Positions 9,952 through 18,629 of a stretch of DNA of 59,890 nucleotides are shown here, in pieces. Position 1 is the first letter of the stretch. Each line of letters starts with the position of its first letter. The notes under the pieces were generated by a model, which was given only the letters and a program-made list of their open reading frames with translations, searched no databases and was not told the origin of the DNA. The stretch lies in assembly GCF_000308695.1 (NCBI RefSeq), contig NZ_BAGG01000034.1, positions 1 through 59,890 of the forward strand, given 5' to 3'. Made by a program: the position numbers and the translations under genes. This DNA is from Nocardia takedensis NBRC 100417. GTDB lineage: Bacteria; Actinomycetota; Actinomycetes; Mycobacteriales; Mycobacteriaceae.

Positions 9952-10870
9952 CGGTCGCCTCGCGGGTGACACCGCCGAATTCCGTTCGGGTTTCGTCTGT
10001 TTCGTCGGACGGCCGAACACCGGCAAGTCCACGCTGACCAACGCGCTGGTCGGCGCGAAGATCGCGATCACCTCCTCGCGGCCGCAGACCACCCGGCACA
10101 CCATCCGCGGCATCGTGCACCGCGAGCACTCCCAGTTGATCCTGGTCGACACCCCCGGCCTGCACCGTCCGCGCACGCTGCTGGGGCAGCGGCTCAACGA
10201 TCTGGTCCGCGACACCTACTCCGAGGTGGACGTGATCGCGCTGTGCATCCCGGCCGACGAGAAGATCGGGCCGGGCGACCGCTGGATCGTGCAGCAGATC
10301 CGGCAGATGGCCCCGAAGACCACGCTGCTGGGCGTGGTCACCAAGATCGACAAGGTCGGGCGCGACCAGGTCGCCGCGCAGTTGATGGCGGTCTCGCAGT
10401 TGCTGGGGCCCGATTCCGAGGTGGTGCCGGTCTCGGCGGTGCGCGGCGAACAGGTCGAGGTCCTGGTCGAGGTGATCGCCTCGAAGATGCCCGAAGGTCC
10501 CGCCTTCTATCCCGACGGCGAGTTGACCGACGAGCCCGAGGAAACCCTGATGGCGGAGTTGATCCGCGAGGCCGCGCTGGAGGGCGTGCGCGACGAACTG
10601 CCGCATTCGCTGGCCGTGGTCATCGAGGAGGTGCTGCCCCGCGAGGAGAACGAGGATCTGCTCGACGTGCACGCCCTGCTCTACGTCGAGCGCCCGAGTC
10701 AGAAGGCCATCATCATCGGCAAGGCGGGCGCGCGCCTCAAGGAGGTCGGCACGGCCGCCCGTCAGCAGATCGAGCACATCCTCGGGGTGCGCATCTACCT
10801 GCACCTGCACGTCAAGGTCGCCAAGGACTGGCAGCGCGATCCGAAACAGCTGGGGCGCTTGGGTTTCTGA
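9944..10870 (+). CDS. era: GTPase Era
   Basis: Era is an essential GTPase that binds the 3' end of 16S rRNA during 30S assembly. The 308-residue protein shows G1 GRPNTGKST, the switch region PQTTRHTIRG, G3 DTPG, G4 TKID, and a C-terminal KH domain (IIGKAGARLKEVGTAARQQIEHILG...HVKVAKDWQRDPKQL). The start is GTG 9944, overlapping the preceding gene by 8 bases; upstream in-frame sequence belongs to that gene in another frame. Confidence 0.95.
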   Translation: MADGRLAGDTAEFRSGFVCFVGRPNTGKSTLTNALVGAKIAITSSRPQTTRHTIRGIVHREHSQLILVDTPGLHRPRTLLGQRLNDLVRDTYSEVDVIALCIPADEKIGPGDRWIVQQIRQMAPKTTLLGVVTKIDKVGRDQVAAQLMAVSQLLGPDSEVVPVSAVRGEQVEVLVEVIASKMPEGPAFYPDGELTDEPEETLMAELIREAALEGVRDELPHSLAVVIEEVLPREENEDLLDVHALLYVERPSQKAIIIGKAGARLKEVGTAARQQIEHILGVRIYLHLHVKVAKDWQRDPKQLGRLGF

Positions 10871-10888
10871 GCCTGCCGGGAAATCCGG

Positions 10889-12343
10889 TCACCACCATCG
10901 TTCGGGGCGCAGGCGCTCCCAGTGCAGTTCCTCCTCGACCTGCGCGGCCAGCGACACCAGCAGCGGTTCGGTGTCGGCCGTGCCCATGAGTTGCGCGCCG
11001 ACCGGCAGGCCGGTGTGGGTGAAGCCCGCCGGAATGTTCACGCTCGGCCAACCCAGCACGTTCCACGGCCAGGTGTAGGGGCAGGCGGCGGTGATCAGAC
11101 CGTTGGTCGCGCCGACGCCGATGCCGTCGATCTGTTCCACGCGCGGCGGCGGGGTGGCGGTGGTGGGGGCCAGGACCACGTCGTAGTCGCGGAAGAAGCC
11201 GCCGATCCGCTTGCGCAGCAACGGTTCCGCGTGGCGCGCGGCGGCCAGCGCCGGACCGCCGAGCAGACGTCCGATGCGCACGTTGGCGGTGGTCCTCGGG
11301 TCGACCACCGCGCCCGGCATCCGGGTCGCGACCTGCCGGATGCCCGCCATCGAGCGGGGCAGGAAGGACGCGCCCAGCAGCAGGCCGTAGTGCAGGTCGG
11401 CGATGGTGACGGTGTGACCGAGGCGGCGCAGCGTGGCCGCCATCCGCCGGACGGCGGCCTCGACCCGCGGGTCGAGTGCGGTCTTCGTCGCGGTGAACGG
11501 GATGCGCAGCGACAGGGCGATCCGCAGGCGGCCGGGATCGCGGCCGACGGCGTCGGAGACGGTGAGCGGGTCCGGGGTGTGCCGGTCGCCGAGGTGCGCG
11601 CCCGCGGCCGTGTCCAGCAGCAGGGCCGCGTCGGCGACGGTGCGCGCGAGCGGTCCGTTGACGGTGAGCCCGTGGAACAGTTCGGGGTGCGGCCAGGTGG
11701 AGATCCGGCCGCGCTGCGGTTTGATGCCGACGAGGTTGGTCCACGACGCGGGGATGCGCACCGATCCCGCGCCGTCGGAGCCGAGTGCGGCGGGGACGAG
11801 TCCGGCGGCGACCGCGGCCGCCGATCCGCCGGACGACCCACCGGGCGTGCGGTCCTCCGCCCACGGATTGCGGGTGTAGCCGAAGGCCGCGCCGCTGGTG
11901 AAAGGCAGTTGGCCGAGTTCACAGGTGTTGGTCTTGCCCACGATGACCGCGCCGGCGGCCCGCAGTCGGCGCACCGATTCGGCGTCGGCGGTCTGGGTGG
12001 GCAGGTCGCCGCCGCAGCCGAACGCGGTGGGTTCGCCCGCGATGTCGGTGTCGTCCTTGACCGCGATGGGCACGCCGAGCAGGGGGAGTCTTTCCCCCGC
12101 GGCGAGGCGGCGGTCCGCGGCGGCGGCTTCGGCGAGGGCCTTGTCCCGGCGGACGATCCGGAACGCGTTGAGCGTCGGCTGACTGGCCTCGATCCGGTCG
12201 AGGGCGGCGGTGACGAGGTCGACGGCGGTGTGCGTCCCGGCGGCCAGCGCGGCGGCGCTCGCGGCGAGTCCGAGGTCCGGCGCGGCATGCGGCGCCGCCG
12301 GATCGGGTACCGGGATGAGCCGCCCACGTTCGGCCGCGGTCAT
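10889..12343 (-). CDS. amiA2: Amidase signature-family enzyme (AmiA2-like)
   Basis: This is a 484-residue amidase-signature hydrolase with the Ser-cisSer-Lys triad: the Lys in GVPIAVKDD and the serines in GGSSGGSAAAVAAGLVPAALGSDGAGSVR. The substrate is unknown. Position and orientation (reverse, between era and recO) match Rv2363 amiA2. I chose ATG 12343 over GTG 12352 because GAGAGG lies about 8 bases upstream of the ATG. It is divergent from a hydrolase/TetR pair, and a palindromic operator lies in the shared upstream region. Confidence 0.87.
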   Translation of the reverse strand: MTAAERGRLIPVPDPAAPHAAPDLGLAASAAALAAGTHTAVDLVTAALDRIEASQPTLNAFRIVRRDKALAEAAAADRRLAAGERLPLLGVPIAVKDDTDIAGEPTAFGCGGDLPTQTADAESVRRLRAAGAVIVGKTNTCELGQLPFTSGAAFGYTRNPWAEDRTPGGSSGGSAAAVAAGLVPAALGSDGAGSVRIPASWTNLVGIKPQRGRISTWPHPELFHGLTVNGPLARTVADAALLLDTAAGAHLGDRHTPDPLTVSDAVGRDPGRLRIALSLRIPFTATKTALDPRVEAAVRRMAATLRRLGHTVTIADLHYGLLLGASFLPRSMAGIRQVATRMPGAVVDPRTTANVRIGRLLGGPALAAARHAEPLLRKRIGGFFRDYDVVLAPTTATPPPRVEQIDGIGVGATNGLITAACPYTWPWNVLGWPSVNIPAGFTHTGLPVGAQLMGTADTEPLLVSLAAQVEEELHWERLRPERWW

Positions 12344-12462
12344 GTGAGCCACCTCTCGTTGTCGCGTGGGTGAACGGTAGCGCCGCTAATGGTCGTCCGT
12401 CCATAAGTCGATCCTCTACAAGGGTTATCGCGAGCGGGCCCCGAAGCGCACGGTCGACATAG

Positions 12463-12483
12463 ACATACATACCGTATGTATGT
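12463..12483. promoter_or_regulatory. 21-bp palindrome, probable TetR operator
   Basis: A perfect inverted repeat, ACATACATAC-C-GTATGTATGT, lies between the divergent amidase and alpha/beta hydrolase genes, 34 bases before the hydrolase start. Its size and single-base centre fit a TetR dimer site, and a TetR gene is the second gene of the hydrolase operon, so autoregulation is likely. That regulator's control of the amidase is possible but inferred. Confidence 0.7.
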
Positions 12484-12516
12484 AACAGTGGTCGCAGTCA
12501 ACGAAAGGTGATTCCC

Positions 12517-13383
12517 ATGGCCGTCAGCCCCGCCCTCGGTCCCGCCCGCACCGTCGACCTGACCGGCGCCCGCGTCGAATACCACGACCTCGGCGCGGGC
12601 CGGCCGGTCGTCTTCGTACACGGCCTGCTGGTCAACGCCGACCTGTGGCGCGAGGTCGCCCCGGAAATCGCCGGCGCCGGTCACCGCTGCCTGGTCCCGA
12701 CCCTGCCGTTGGGCGCGCACACCATCCCCACCCCCGACGCCGACCTCACCCCGACCGGTCTGGCCGACCTGCTCGCCGAATTCCTCGAACGCCTCGACCT
12801 GCGCGATGTCACCCTCGTCGCCAACGACACCGGCGGCGCGCTCACCCAGATCCTGCTGACGCGCGCGCCGGAACGGATCGGCCGCGTGGTGCTGGCCGCC
12901 GTGGACAGCTACGAGACCTTCCCGCCGCAGCCGTTCGCGACCCTGGGCCGCCTGGCCCAACTGCCGGGCATGGCGCGCGTGATCACCGAAACCCTGCGGG
13001 TGCGGGCGCTGCACCGCCTGCCGCTGGTCTTCGGCCTCATCACGAAATATCCGGTGGCGCGCGAGGTCACCGACTCCTACCTGCTGCCCAGTCGCCGTTC
13101 GGCCGCGATCCGCGCCGACCTGCGCCGCTTCCTGGCGACGCTGGACAACGGCTACACCCTCGCGGCGGCCGAGCACTTCGATCGGGTGCGGGTGCCGGTG
13201 CACCTGGTGTGGGCGAGCGAGGACCGCCTGTTCCCCGTCGCCCACGCCGAACGGCTCGCCCGGGATCTGCCCGTGGTCGGCACCACTTTCGTCGCCGATT
13301 CCTACACGCTGATCCCCGAGGACCAGCCCGGTTTGCTCACCGCCGCGATCCTGGAGTTCACTCGGCTGCATGCCACGCCGTAG
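12517..13383 (+). CDS. Alpha/beta-fold hydrolase
   Basis: This 288-residue cytoplasmic hydrolase resembles haloalkane-dehalogenase/epoxide-hydrolase relatives: oxyanion region VVFVHGLLVNADLW, and the nucleophile position in LVANDTGGAL, where the nucleophile is Asp (N-D-T-G-G), as in haloalkane dehalogenases rather than esterases. A late acidic residue region (WASEDRLFP) is visible, but the usual catalytic His near the end is not clear. ATG 12517 has AAAGG about 8 bases upstream. The TetR gene starts inside its last codons (14-base overlap), so the two form an operon. Confidence 0.75.
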   Translation: MAVSPALGPARTVDLTGARVEYHDLGAGRPVVFVHGLLVNADLWREVAPEIAGAGHRCLVPTLPLGAHTIPTPDADLTPTGLADLLAEFLERLDLRDVTLVANDTGGALTQILLTRAPERIGRVVLAAVDSYETFPPQPFATLGRLAQLPGMARVITETLRVRALHRLPLVFGLITKYPVAREVTDSYLLPSRRSAAIRADLRRFLATLDNGYTLAAAEHFDRVRVPVHLVWASEDRLFPVAHAERLARDLPVVGTTFVADSYTLIPEDQPGLLTAAILEFTRLHATP

Positions 13384-13969
13384 CCAGGAGGACCGCTCGC
13401 GCACCACCCGGTCCGCGCTCGAACAGGCGGGCCGCCGCCTGTTCGCGGACAAGGGTTTCACCGCCACCTCGGCGGAACTGCTGGTCGCCGAGGCCGGTGT
13501 CACCCGCGGCGCGCTGCACCACCACTACGGCGACAAACGCGGACTGTTCCTGGCCGTCCTCGAACAACTCGAGGTGGACAACACCGCCGAGATCAGGGCC
13601 GCGATGCGCGCCGTCGAGGGCGAGGACCTGATGGTCGGCATGGCCGTGGGCCTCAACGCCTTCCTGGAGATCTGCCAGCGCCCCGAGATGATCCGGATCG
13701 CCCTCTACGACGCGCCCGCAGTCCTCGGCTGGGAACAGTGGCGCGAGATCGAGATGCGCCACGGCCTCGGACTCATCGTCACCGAACTGGACAAGGCCAA
13801 GGACGCCGGGCTGATCCCCGACGTCCCCGTCCGCGTCCTCGGCCAACTCGTCCTCAGCGCGGTCGCCGAAGCCGGCTTGGTCGTCGCCCACGCCGAGGAC
13901 CGCGACGCCGCCCGCGCGCAGGCGCAGCAGTCGCTGATGCTGCTGGTCTCCGGCCTGCTGCGCTCCTGA
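13370..13969 (+). CDS. TetR-family transcriptional regulator
   Basis: A 199-residue TetR regulator. The N-terminal helix-turn-helix domain reads SRTTRSALEQAGRRLFADKG...LLVAEAGVTRGALHHHYGDKRGLF, followed by a helical ligand domain. It overlaps the end of the hydrolase gene by 14 bases and most likely represses its own operon through the palindrome at 12463-12483. The ligand may be the hydrolase's substrate (inference). Confidence 0.85.
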   Translation: MPRRSQEDRSRTTRSALEQAGRRLFADKGFTATSAELLVAEAGVTRGALHHHYGDKRGLFLAVLEQLEVDNTAEIRAAMRAVEGEDLMVGMAVGLNAFLEICQRPEMIRIALYDAPAVLGWEQWREIEMRHGLGLIVTELDKAKDAGLIPDVPVRVLGQLVLSAVAEAGLVVAHAEDRDAARAQAQQSLMLLVSGLLRS

Positions 13970-14049
13970 GCGCACGGCTTCCCGTGCACGCCTCCGGGCC
14001 TGCACCGTCGCCTATCGCGTCGAGGTCGGGCCGCGCTTGGAGTCGCGGC

Positions 14050-15012
14050 TCAGGTCGCCGGGACGGGGGTGGCCTGTTCGACCGCCTCCCGCGTCTCGGC
14101 CATGACCAGATCGGCGTTGATCATCGCGCCCGCCATCGCGCCCGCCGCCGCCGACGCCCCGACCTGCGCGCTGGGCTCGGTGACATTGCCCGCCGCCCAG
14201 ATCCCGGCGACCTCGGTGCGTCCCGTCGGGTCGACCGGCAGGTGCACGCCCGCGCCCGACGGGTGTTCCACCGGAACCAGGCCGATCCCGGACAGGAATT
14301 CCGCGCGGGCCACCATCCGGGTCCCCACCACCACCGTCTCGCGGTCGACCACCGCGCCGTCGGTGAGTCGCACGCCGGTCAGCGTGCCGTCCGCGTCCAC
14401 CAGTCCGGCGACCTCGCCGGCCACGATCCTGATGCCGCGCGCGGTCAACTGCTCGGCCTGTTCGGCGGTCGGCGGCACGGTGTGGGTGAAGTAGACGACG
14501 TCCGCGCTGAGCTGACGGAACATCAGCGCCTGGTGGGTCGACATCGGCCCGCTGCCGAGTACGCCGATGGCCGTGTCGCGGACCTCCCAGCCGTGGCAGT
14601 ACGGACAGTGCACGACCGCGCGCCCCCAGTGCTCGCGCACGCCGGGGACCTCGGGCAGTTCGTCGACCAGTCCCGTGGTGACCAGCAGTCGGCGCGCGCC
14701 GACCGCGCGCCCGTCGCGCAGGGTGACGGTGAACCCCGCGCCGTCGCGGGCCACGTCGACCACCTCACCGTCGACCACTTGTCCGCCGTAGCGGCGCACC
14801 TCCGCCCGTCCCCGCGCGAGCAGTTCGGCCGGCGGCAAGCCGTCGTGCCCCAGCAGTCCGTGGATGCCCTCGGCGGGCGCGTTGCGCGGCTGTCCCGCGT
14901 CGATCACCGCCACCGAGCGGCGTGAACGCGCCAGCATGAGCGCCCCGTTGAGTCCCGCGGCCCCACCGCCGACGACCACCACGTCGTAACCCTGTTCCAG
15001 TTCCTCGGTCAT
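14050..15012 (-). CDS. Thioredoxin-reductase-like FAD/NAD(P) oxidoreductase
   Basis: This 320-residue protein has two Rossmann motifs (GGGAAG near residue 15; GVLGSGPMS near 149) and a redox CxxC (C136-P-Y-C139) in the HCPYCHGWE context typical of thioredoxin-reductase-like enzymes found beside regulators in actinobacteria. The C-terminal FAD-contacting segment GIWAAGNVTEPSAQVGASAAAGAMAG is present. The start ATG 15012 has GGAGG upstream at good spacing; the long in-frame extension beyond it is antisense to the next gene. It is divergent from the XRE-cupin regulator, with an operator between them. Confidence 0.85.
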   Translation of the reverse strand: MTEELEQGYDVVVVGGGAAGLNGALMLARSRRSVAVIDAGQPRNAPAEGIHGLLGHDGLPPAELLARGRAEVRRYGGQVVDGEVVDVARDGAGFTVTLRDGRAVGARRLLVTTGLVDELPEVPGVREHWGRAVVHCPYCHGWEVRDTAIGVLGSGPMSTHQALMFRQLSADVVYFTHTVPPTAEQAEQLTARGIRIVAGEVAGLVDADGTLTGVRLTDGAVVDRETVVVGTRMVARAEFLSGIGLVPVEHPSGAGVHLPVDPTGRTEVAGIWAAGNVTEPSAQVGASAAAGAMAGAMINADLVMAETREAVEQATPVPAT

Positions 15013-15060
15013 CGTGACCACCTCCTTCGCCGACCACCTTGCGTCCGATCCCGCGAATAT

Positions 15061-15087
15061 GGCAAGTGCATTTGCCGTTGTGGCAAA
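15061..15087. promoter_or_regulatory. Operator-like inverted repeats between divergent genes
   Basis: Two interlocking inverted repeats are seen: GGCAA-N6-TTGCC and a perfect TTTGCC-gttgt-GGCAAA (15071-15087). The two GGCAA half-sites lie 21 bases apart, two helical turns. They end 9 bases before the start of the XRE-cupin gene, so binding would block its transcription start; autoregulation plus control of the reductase is likely. Confidence 0.6.
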
Positions 15088-15096
15088 CTGTACGGC

Positions 15097-15687
15097 ATGG
15101 ACACCGACCTCGACCACGCGCTCGACGCGGTCGGCCCACGGCTGCGCGCCCTGCGCCGACAACGCGAAACCACCCTGGCGGACCTGTCCGCCCGCACCGG
15201 CATCTCCGTCAGCACGCTGTCGCGACTGGAATCCGGCGCGCGCAAACCCACCCTGGAACTGCTGCTGCCGCTGGCCCGCGCGCACGGCGTCACCCTGGAC
15301 GAACTCGTCGACGCCCCGCCCACCGGCGACCCGCGCATCCACCTGCGCCCGGTCGTACGCGGCGGCATGACCATGGTCCCGCTGACCAAGCGCGCGGGCG
15401 GCATCCAGGCGTTCAAGATCGTCATCGCGGCCGACAGCTCCCGCCGTCATCCCGACCCGAAGACCCACGAGGGCTACGAATGGCTCTACGTCCTGAGCGG
15501 ACGGCTGCGGGTGATCCTCGGCGAACACGACCTGGTGCTGGCCCCGGGCGAAGCCGCCGAATTCGACACCCGACTCCCGCACTGGTTCGGCGCCGCCGAC
15601 CCCGAACCCGTCGAATTCCTCAGCCTGTTCGGCAAACAGGGCGAACGCGCCCACCTGCGCGCCCGCCCCGAACGCGCGGACCGCTGA
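15097..15687 (+). CDS. XRE-family regulator with cupin sensor domain
   Basis: This 196-residue regulator has an N-terminal Cro/C1-type helix-turn-helix (LRALRRQRETTLADLSARTGISVSTLSRLESGARKPTLELLLPLARA) and a C-terminal cupin barrel (GYEWLYVLSGRLRVILGEHDLVLAPGEAAEFDTRLPHWFGA) likely to bind a small molecule or metal. It is divergent from the thioredoxin-reductase-like gene and probably controls it. After its stop, an imperfect copy of its last 30 bases recurs at about 15726-15765 in non-coding sequence. Confidence 0.87.
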   Translation: MDTDLDHALDAVGPRLRALRRQRETTLADLSARTGISVSTLSRLESGARKPTLELLLPLARAHGVTLDELVDAPPTGDPRIHLRPVVRGGMTMVPLTKRAGGIQAFKIVIAADSSRRHPDPKTHEGYEWLYVLSGRLRVILGEHDLVLAPGEAAEFDTRLPHWFGAADPEPVEFLSLFGKQGERAHLRARPERADR

Positions 15688-15857
15688 GCGCCGCCTGCGT
15701 CGCCTCGCTGATGCCCGGCTGCGGCCCCGCCCCGAGCGCGCCGACCGCTGACGCGCCGCGTCGTCCGGCCTGTGCGCACCGGCCGAGGCCGATCACCGGC
15801 GGGGGATCGCGCGCGCCGACCCGATCGGTGTCGGGCGCGCGTGGAAAGATGGGGCCC

Positions 15858-16616
15858 GTGCGTTTGTACCGGGACGAGGCCGTGGTGGTTCGCCAGCACA
15901 AGCTGGGTGAGGCCGACCGCATCGTCACGCTGCTCACCCGCCGGTACGGGCTCGTGCGCGCGGTCGCCAAAGGGGTCCGGCGCACCAAGTCGCGATTCGG
16001 GGCCCGACTCGAGCCTTTCGCCTACATCGACGTGCAGTTGCATCCGGGCCGCACCCTCGACGTGGTCACCCAGGTGCACACCGTGGAAGCCTTCGCCGCC
16101 GACATCATCGACGACTACGGCCGCTACACGACCGCGTGCGCGGTGCTCGAGACCGCCGAACGGTTGGCGGGCGAGGAGCGCGCCCCCGCGCCGAAACTGC
16201 ACGCGCTGACCGCGAGCGCCCTGCGCGCCATCGCCGCCAAGCAGCGTCCGCACGAATTGATCCTGGACGCGTTCCTGTTGCGCGCCATGGGTTTCGCCGG
16301 TTGGGCGCCCGCCCTGGACGAGTGCGCGAAGTGCGCGACTCCCGGTTCGCATCGCGCCTTCCACGTCGCCGCGGGCGGCGCGGTGTGCGTGCACTGTCGT
16401 CCGCCGGGCGCGGCCACCCCGGCCTCCGGCGTCCTCGAACTGCTGACCGCGCTGCGGCGCGGGGAGTGGGAACACGTCGAGTCGGCGCCCGAATCGGTGC
16501 GCAAACAGGCGTCGGGTCTGGTGGCCGCGCATCTGCAATGGCATCTGGAACGGCAGTTGCGCACACTGCCGCTGATCGAGCGTTCGGCGTCGGTCCGCGC
16601 CCCCGCGGTGGGGTAG
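15858..16616 (+). CDS. recO: DNA repair protein RecO
   Basis: RecO loads RecA and anneals strands in the RecFOR pathway. The 252-residue protein has the N-terminal OB-fold ([30 protein letters not shown]), the basic [11 protein letters not shown] segment, and a C-terminal zinc site (CAKC...CVHC). GTG 15858 gives the family's normal N-terminus; the much longer open frame upstream is not coding. It is followed by uppS as in mycobacteria. Confidence 0.93.
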   Translation: MRLYRDEAVVVRQHKLGEADRIVTLLTRRYGLVRAVAKGVRRTKSRFGARLEPFAYIDVQLHPGRTLDVVTQVHTVEAFAADIIDDYGRYTTACAVLETAERLAGEERAPAPKLHALTASALRAIAAKQRPHELILDAFLLRAMGFAGWAPALDECAKCATPGSHRAFHVAAGGAVCVHCRPPGAATPASGVLELLTALRRGEWEHVESAPESVRKQASGLVAAHLQWHLERQLRTLPLIERSASVRAPAVG

Positions 16617-16653
16617 CGGGGACCTGCTCGACGGTCGCGGCGCATCAGGCAGG

Positions 16654-17475
16654 ATGGAGCCCGTGATCCTGCGCCGCGACTCCACGACCACCAAGCCGAA
16701 CCCCGGCACCGAACGTTCGGTGCGTCCGCCGTCGCCGCATCCCTCGGGCGCGCGCCCGCCGGAGATCCCCGCCGACCTGGTTCCCCGTCACGTCGCGCTG
16801 GTCATGGACGGCAACGGTCGCTGGGCCCAGGAGCGCGGTCTGCCGCGCACCGCGGGTCACGAACGCGGCGAGGCGGTGCTCATGGACACCGTCGAGGGCT
16901 GTATCGAGATCGGCGTGAAGTGGCTCTCGGCCTACGCCTTCTCCACCGAGAACTGGCGGCGCAGCCCCGACGAGGTGCGCTTCCTGATGGGCTTCAACCG
17001 CGACGTGATCCGCCGCCGTCGCGACGAGATGCACGAGATGGGCGTGCGGGTCCGCTGGGCGGGGCGGCGGCCGCGGTTGTGGCGCAGCGTCATCAAGGAA
17101 CTCGAGATCGCCGAGGAGATGACCCGCGACAACACCGTCATGACGTTGACGATGTGCGTGAACTACGGCGGGCGCGCCGAGATCGCCGACGCCGCACGGG
17201 AGATCGCGCGCCGGGTGGCGGCGGGGGAGATCGATCCGGAGAAGGTGACCGAGGAGACCGTCGCCCGGTATCTGGACGAACCGGATATGCCCGATGTCGA
17301 CCTGTTCCTGCGTCCCTCGGGGGAGTTCCGCAGTTCCAACTTCCTGATCTGGCAGTCGGCCTACGCCGAATTCGTCTACCAGGACACCCTGTTCCCGGAT
17401 TTCGATCGGCGCAACCTGTGGGCCGCCTGTCTCCAGTACGCTTCGCGTGACCGCCGCTTCGGCGGCACGAAGTGA
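16654..17475 (+). CDS. uppS: Isoprenyl diphosphate synthase (UppS/decaprenyl type)
   Basis: This cis-prenyltransferase makes the polyprenyl diphosphate carrier for cell-wall synthesis; the mycobacterial homologue makes decaprenyl diphosphate. The signature MDGNGRWA, the [12 protein letters not shown] segment and the C-terminal [24 protein letters not shown] are intact. Length is 273 residues from ATG 16654; a GTG at 16663 has a better-placed GGCAGGA site and would shorten it by 3. Its stop overlaps the next GTG. Confidence 0.93.
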   Translation: MEPVILRRDSTTTKPNPGTERSVRPPSPHPSGARPPEIPADLVPRHVALVMDGNGRWAQERGLPRTAGHERGEAVLMDTVEGCIEIGVKWLSAYAFSTENWRRSPDEVRFLMGFNRDVIRRRRDEMHEMGVRVRWAGRRPRLWRSVIKELEIAEEMTRDNTVMTLTMCVNYGGRAEIADAAREIARRVAAGEIDPEKVTEETVARYLDEPDMPDVDLFLRPSGEFRSSNFLIWQSAYAEFVYQDTLFPDFDRRNLWAACLQYASRDRRFGGTK

Positions 17476-17906
17476 ACGGCGGCACGGATATGGACGCAGC
17501 GGTCACCCCCGAGCAGGAGTTGCAGGCGCGGGCCGGCGCCTGCCTGTCGCTCTACGACGTGGACGTGCGCGTCGACGCCGACGGGTCGATCGGATTCGAG
17601 TACGAGGGCGCGCTGAGTTCGCTGCGCGCGGTGAATCTCGCGCCGGGTCTGGACGTGCTGACGCTGACCTGTGTGCTGGCCTGGGACCGCCCGTTGAAGC
17701 CGCAACTGCACAAGCGGGTCGCCGAGCGCAACAACGCGCTGCAATTCGGTTCGCTGACGGTGATCGGGCACGGCAAGCTCGCCGATGTCATCCTGCGCTA
17801 CACCTTTCCCGCCGCCGGTCTGGACGATCAGGCGCTGGCGACGATGCTGCTGCTGGTGCTCTCCGGCGCGGGCCGGGCGCGCACGGGTCTGCTCGCGCCC
17901 GCCTGA
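17472..17906 (+). CDS. Conserved protein, Rv2360c-like
   Basis: A 144-residue soluble protein following uppS in the same position as Rv2360c. It has a compact alpha/beta pattern ([25 protein letters not shown]...[13 protein letters not shown]) resembling YbjN-like folds, but I cannot assign a function. GTG 17472 overlaps the uppS stop, implying coupling; ATG 17490 is an alternative. Confidence 0.75.
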   Translation: MNGGTDMDAAVTPEQELQARAGACLSLYDVDVRVDADGSIGFEYEGALSSLRAVNLAPGLDVLTLTCVLAWDRPLKPQLHKRVAERNNALQFGSLTVIGHGKLADVILRYTFPAAGLDDQALATMLLLVLSGAGRARTGLLAPA

Positions 17907-17908
17907 TC

Positions 17909-18523
17909 TCACGCGCTCGGGGCGACCTGCTCGCCGTAGGGGAACAGGGTGCGCACTCCGCGGGCGAAGGTCTCCGGCGCGATGTCGCCGATGATCAGGT
18001 GCTGGAGGATGAAGCCGGGCAGCAGGCCGATGAGGGTGGCTCCGACGGCTTCGGTGTCGGCGTCCTCGGGGAGCCATCCGGCGGCCAGCATGCGTTCGGC
18101 GTACTCGTACCATGCGGCCCGCAGCGAGCGGATCGCGTCGCGGATGTAGCCGGTGGCCTCCGGGTCGACCACGGCCAGTGACCATGCCTGCGGGGCGAGG
18201 CGGATGGGTCCTTCCGGCCCGCTGAGCGTCACGATGCGCTCGGTGAGCAGGGTGATCAGTTCGGCGGGGGTGGGCAGCGGGTCGGCGTGGATGGCCTCGA
18301 TCATGGCCCCGCGCAGTCCGGTCATGGCCTGGGTGGCCAGCGCGGCGATGATGTCGTTCTTGCTCTTGAAGTACCGGTAGACGGCTCCGGCGGACAGGTC
18401 GGCCTCGGCGAACACGTCCTGCATGGACGTGTTGTGGAAACCCTTGCGCGCGAAGCACACCCGTGCCGCGTCCAGGATCTGCTGCTTGCGGCGTTCCAGG
18501 TGTTCCTCGCTGACTCTTGGCAT
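17909..18523 (-). CDS. TetR-family transcriptional regulator
   Basis: A 204-residue TetR protein with the helix-turn-helix ERRKQQILDAARVCFARKGFHNTSMQDVFAEADLSAGAVYRYFKSKNDI and a helical ligand domain. Starting at ATG 18523 leaves the palindrome AACGAATATTCGTT just upstream. It is divergent from a membrane protein gene and probably represses it. Confidence 0.85.
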   Translation of the reverse strand: MPRVSEEHLERRKQQILDAARVCFARKGFHNTSMQDVFAEADLSAGAVYRYFKSKNDIIAALATQAMTGLRGAMIEAIHADPLPTPAELITLLTERIVTLSGPEGPIRLAPQAWSLAVVDPEATGYIRDAIRSLRAAWYEYAERMLAAGWLPEDADTEAVGATLIGLLPGFILQHLIIGDIAPETFARGVRTLFPYGEQVAPSA

Positions 18524-18536
18524 GTGTCCAAAATAA

Positions 18537-18550
18537 AACGAATATTCGTT
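18537..18550. promoter_or_regulatory. 14-bp palindrome, probable TetR operator
   Basis: The perfect palindrome AACGAATATTCGTT lies 13 bases upstream of the tetR start and is immediately followed by a consensus -35 hexamer TTGACA at 18552-18557 reading toward the membrane-protein gene. A degenerate copy (AACGACCATTCGAT) is at about 18598-18611, before that gene's ribosome site. Confidence 0.65.
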
Positions 18551-18629
18551 CTTGACAACTGTCGAGCCGAAGTGCGACCGTTGTCCCATCGAAAGAGAAC
18601 GACCATTCGATTTAGGGGAGACACAGCTC

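Noticed and set aside
15688..15857. Extra coding extension upstream of recO
   Set aside because: The in-frame sequence is Arg/Pro-rich and RecO homologues begin at [17 protein letters not shown], so GTG 15858 is the start.
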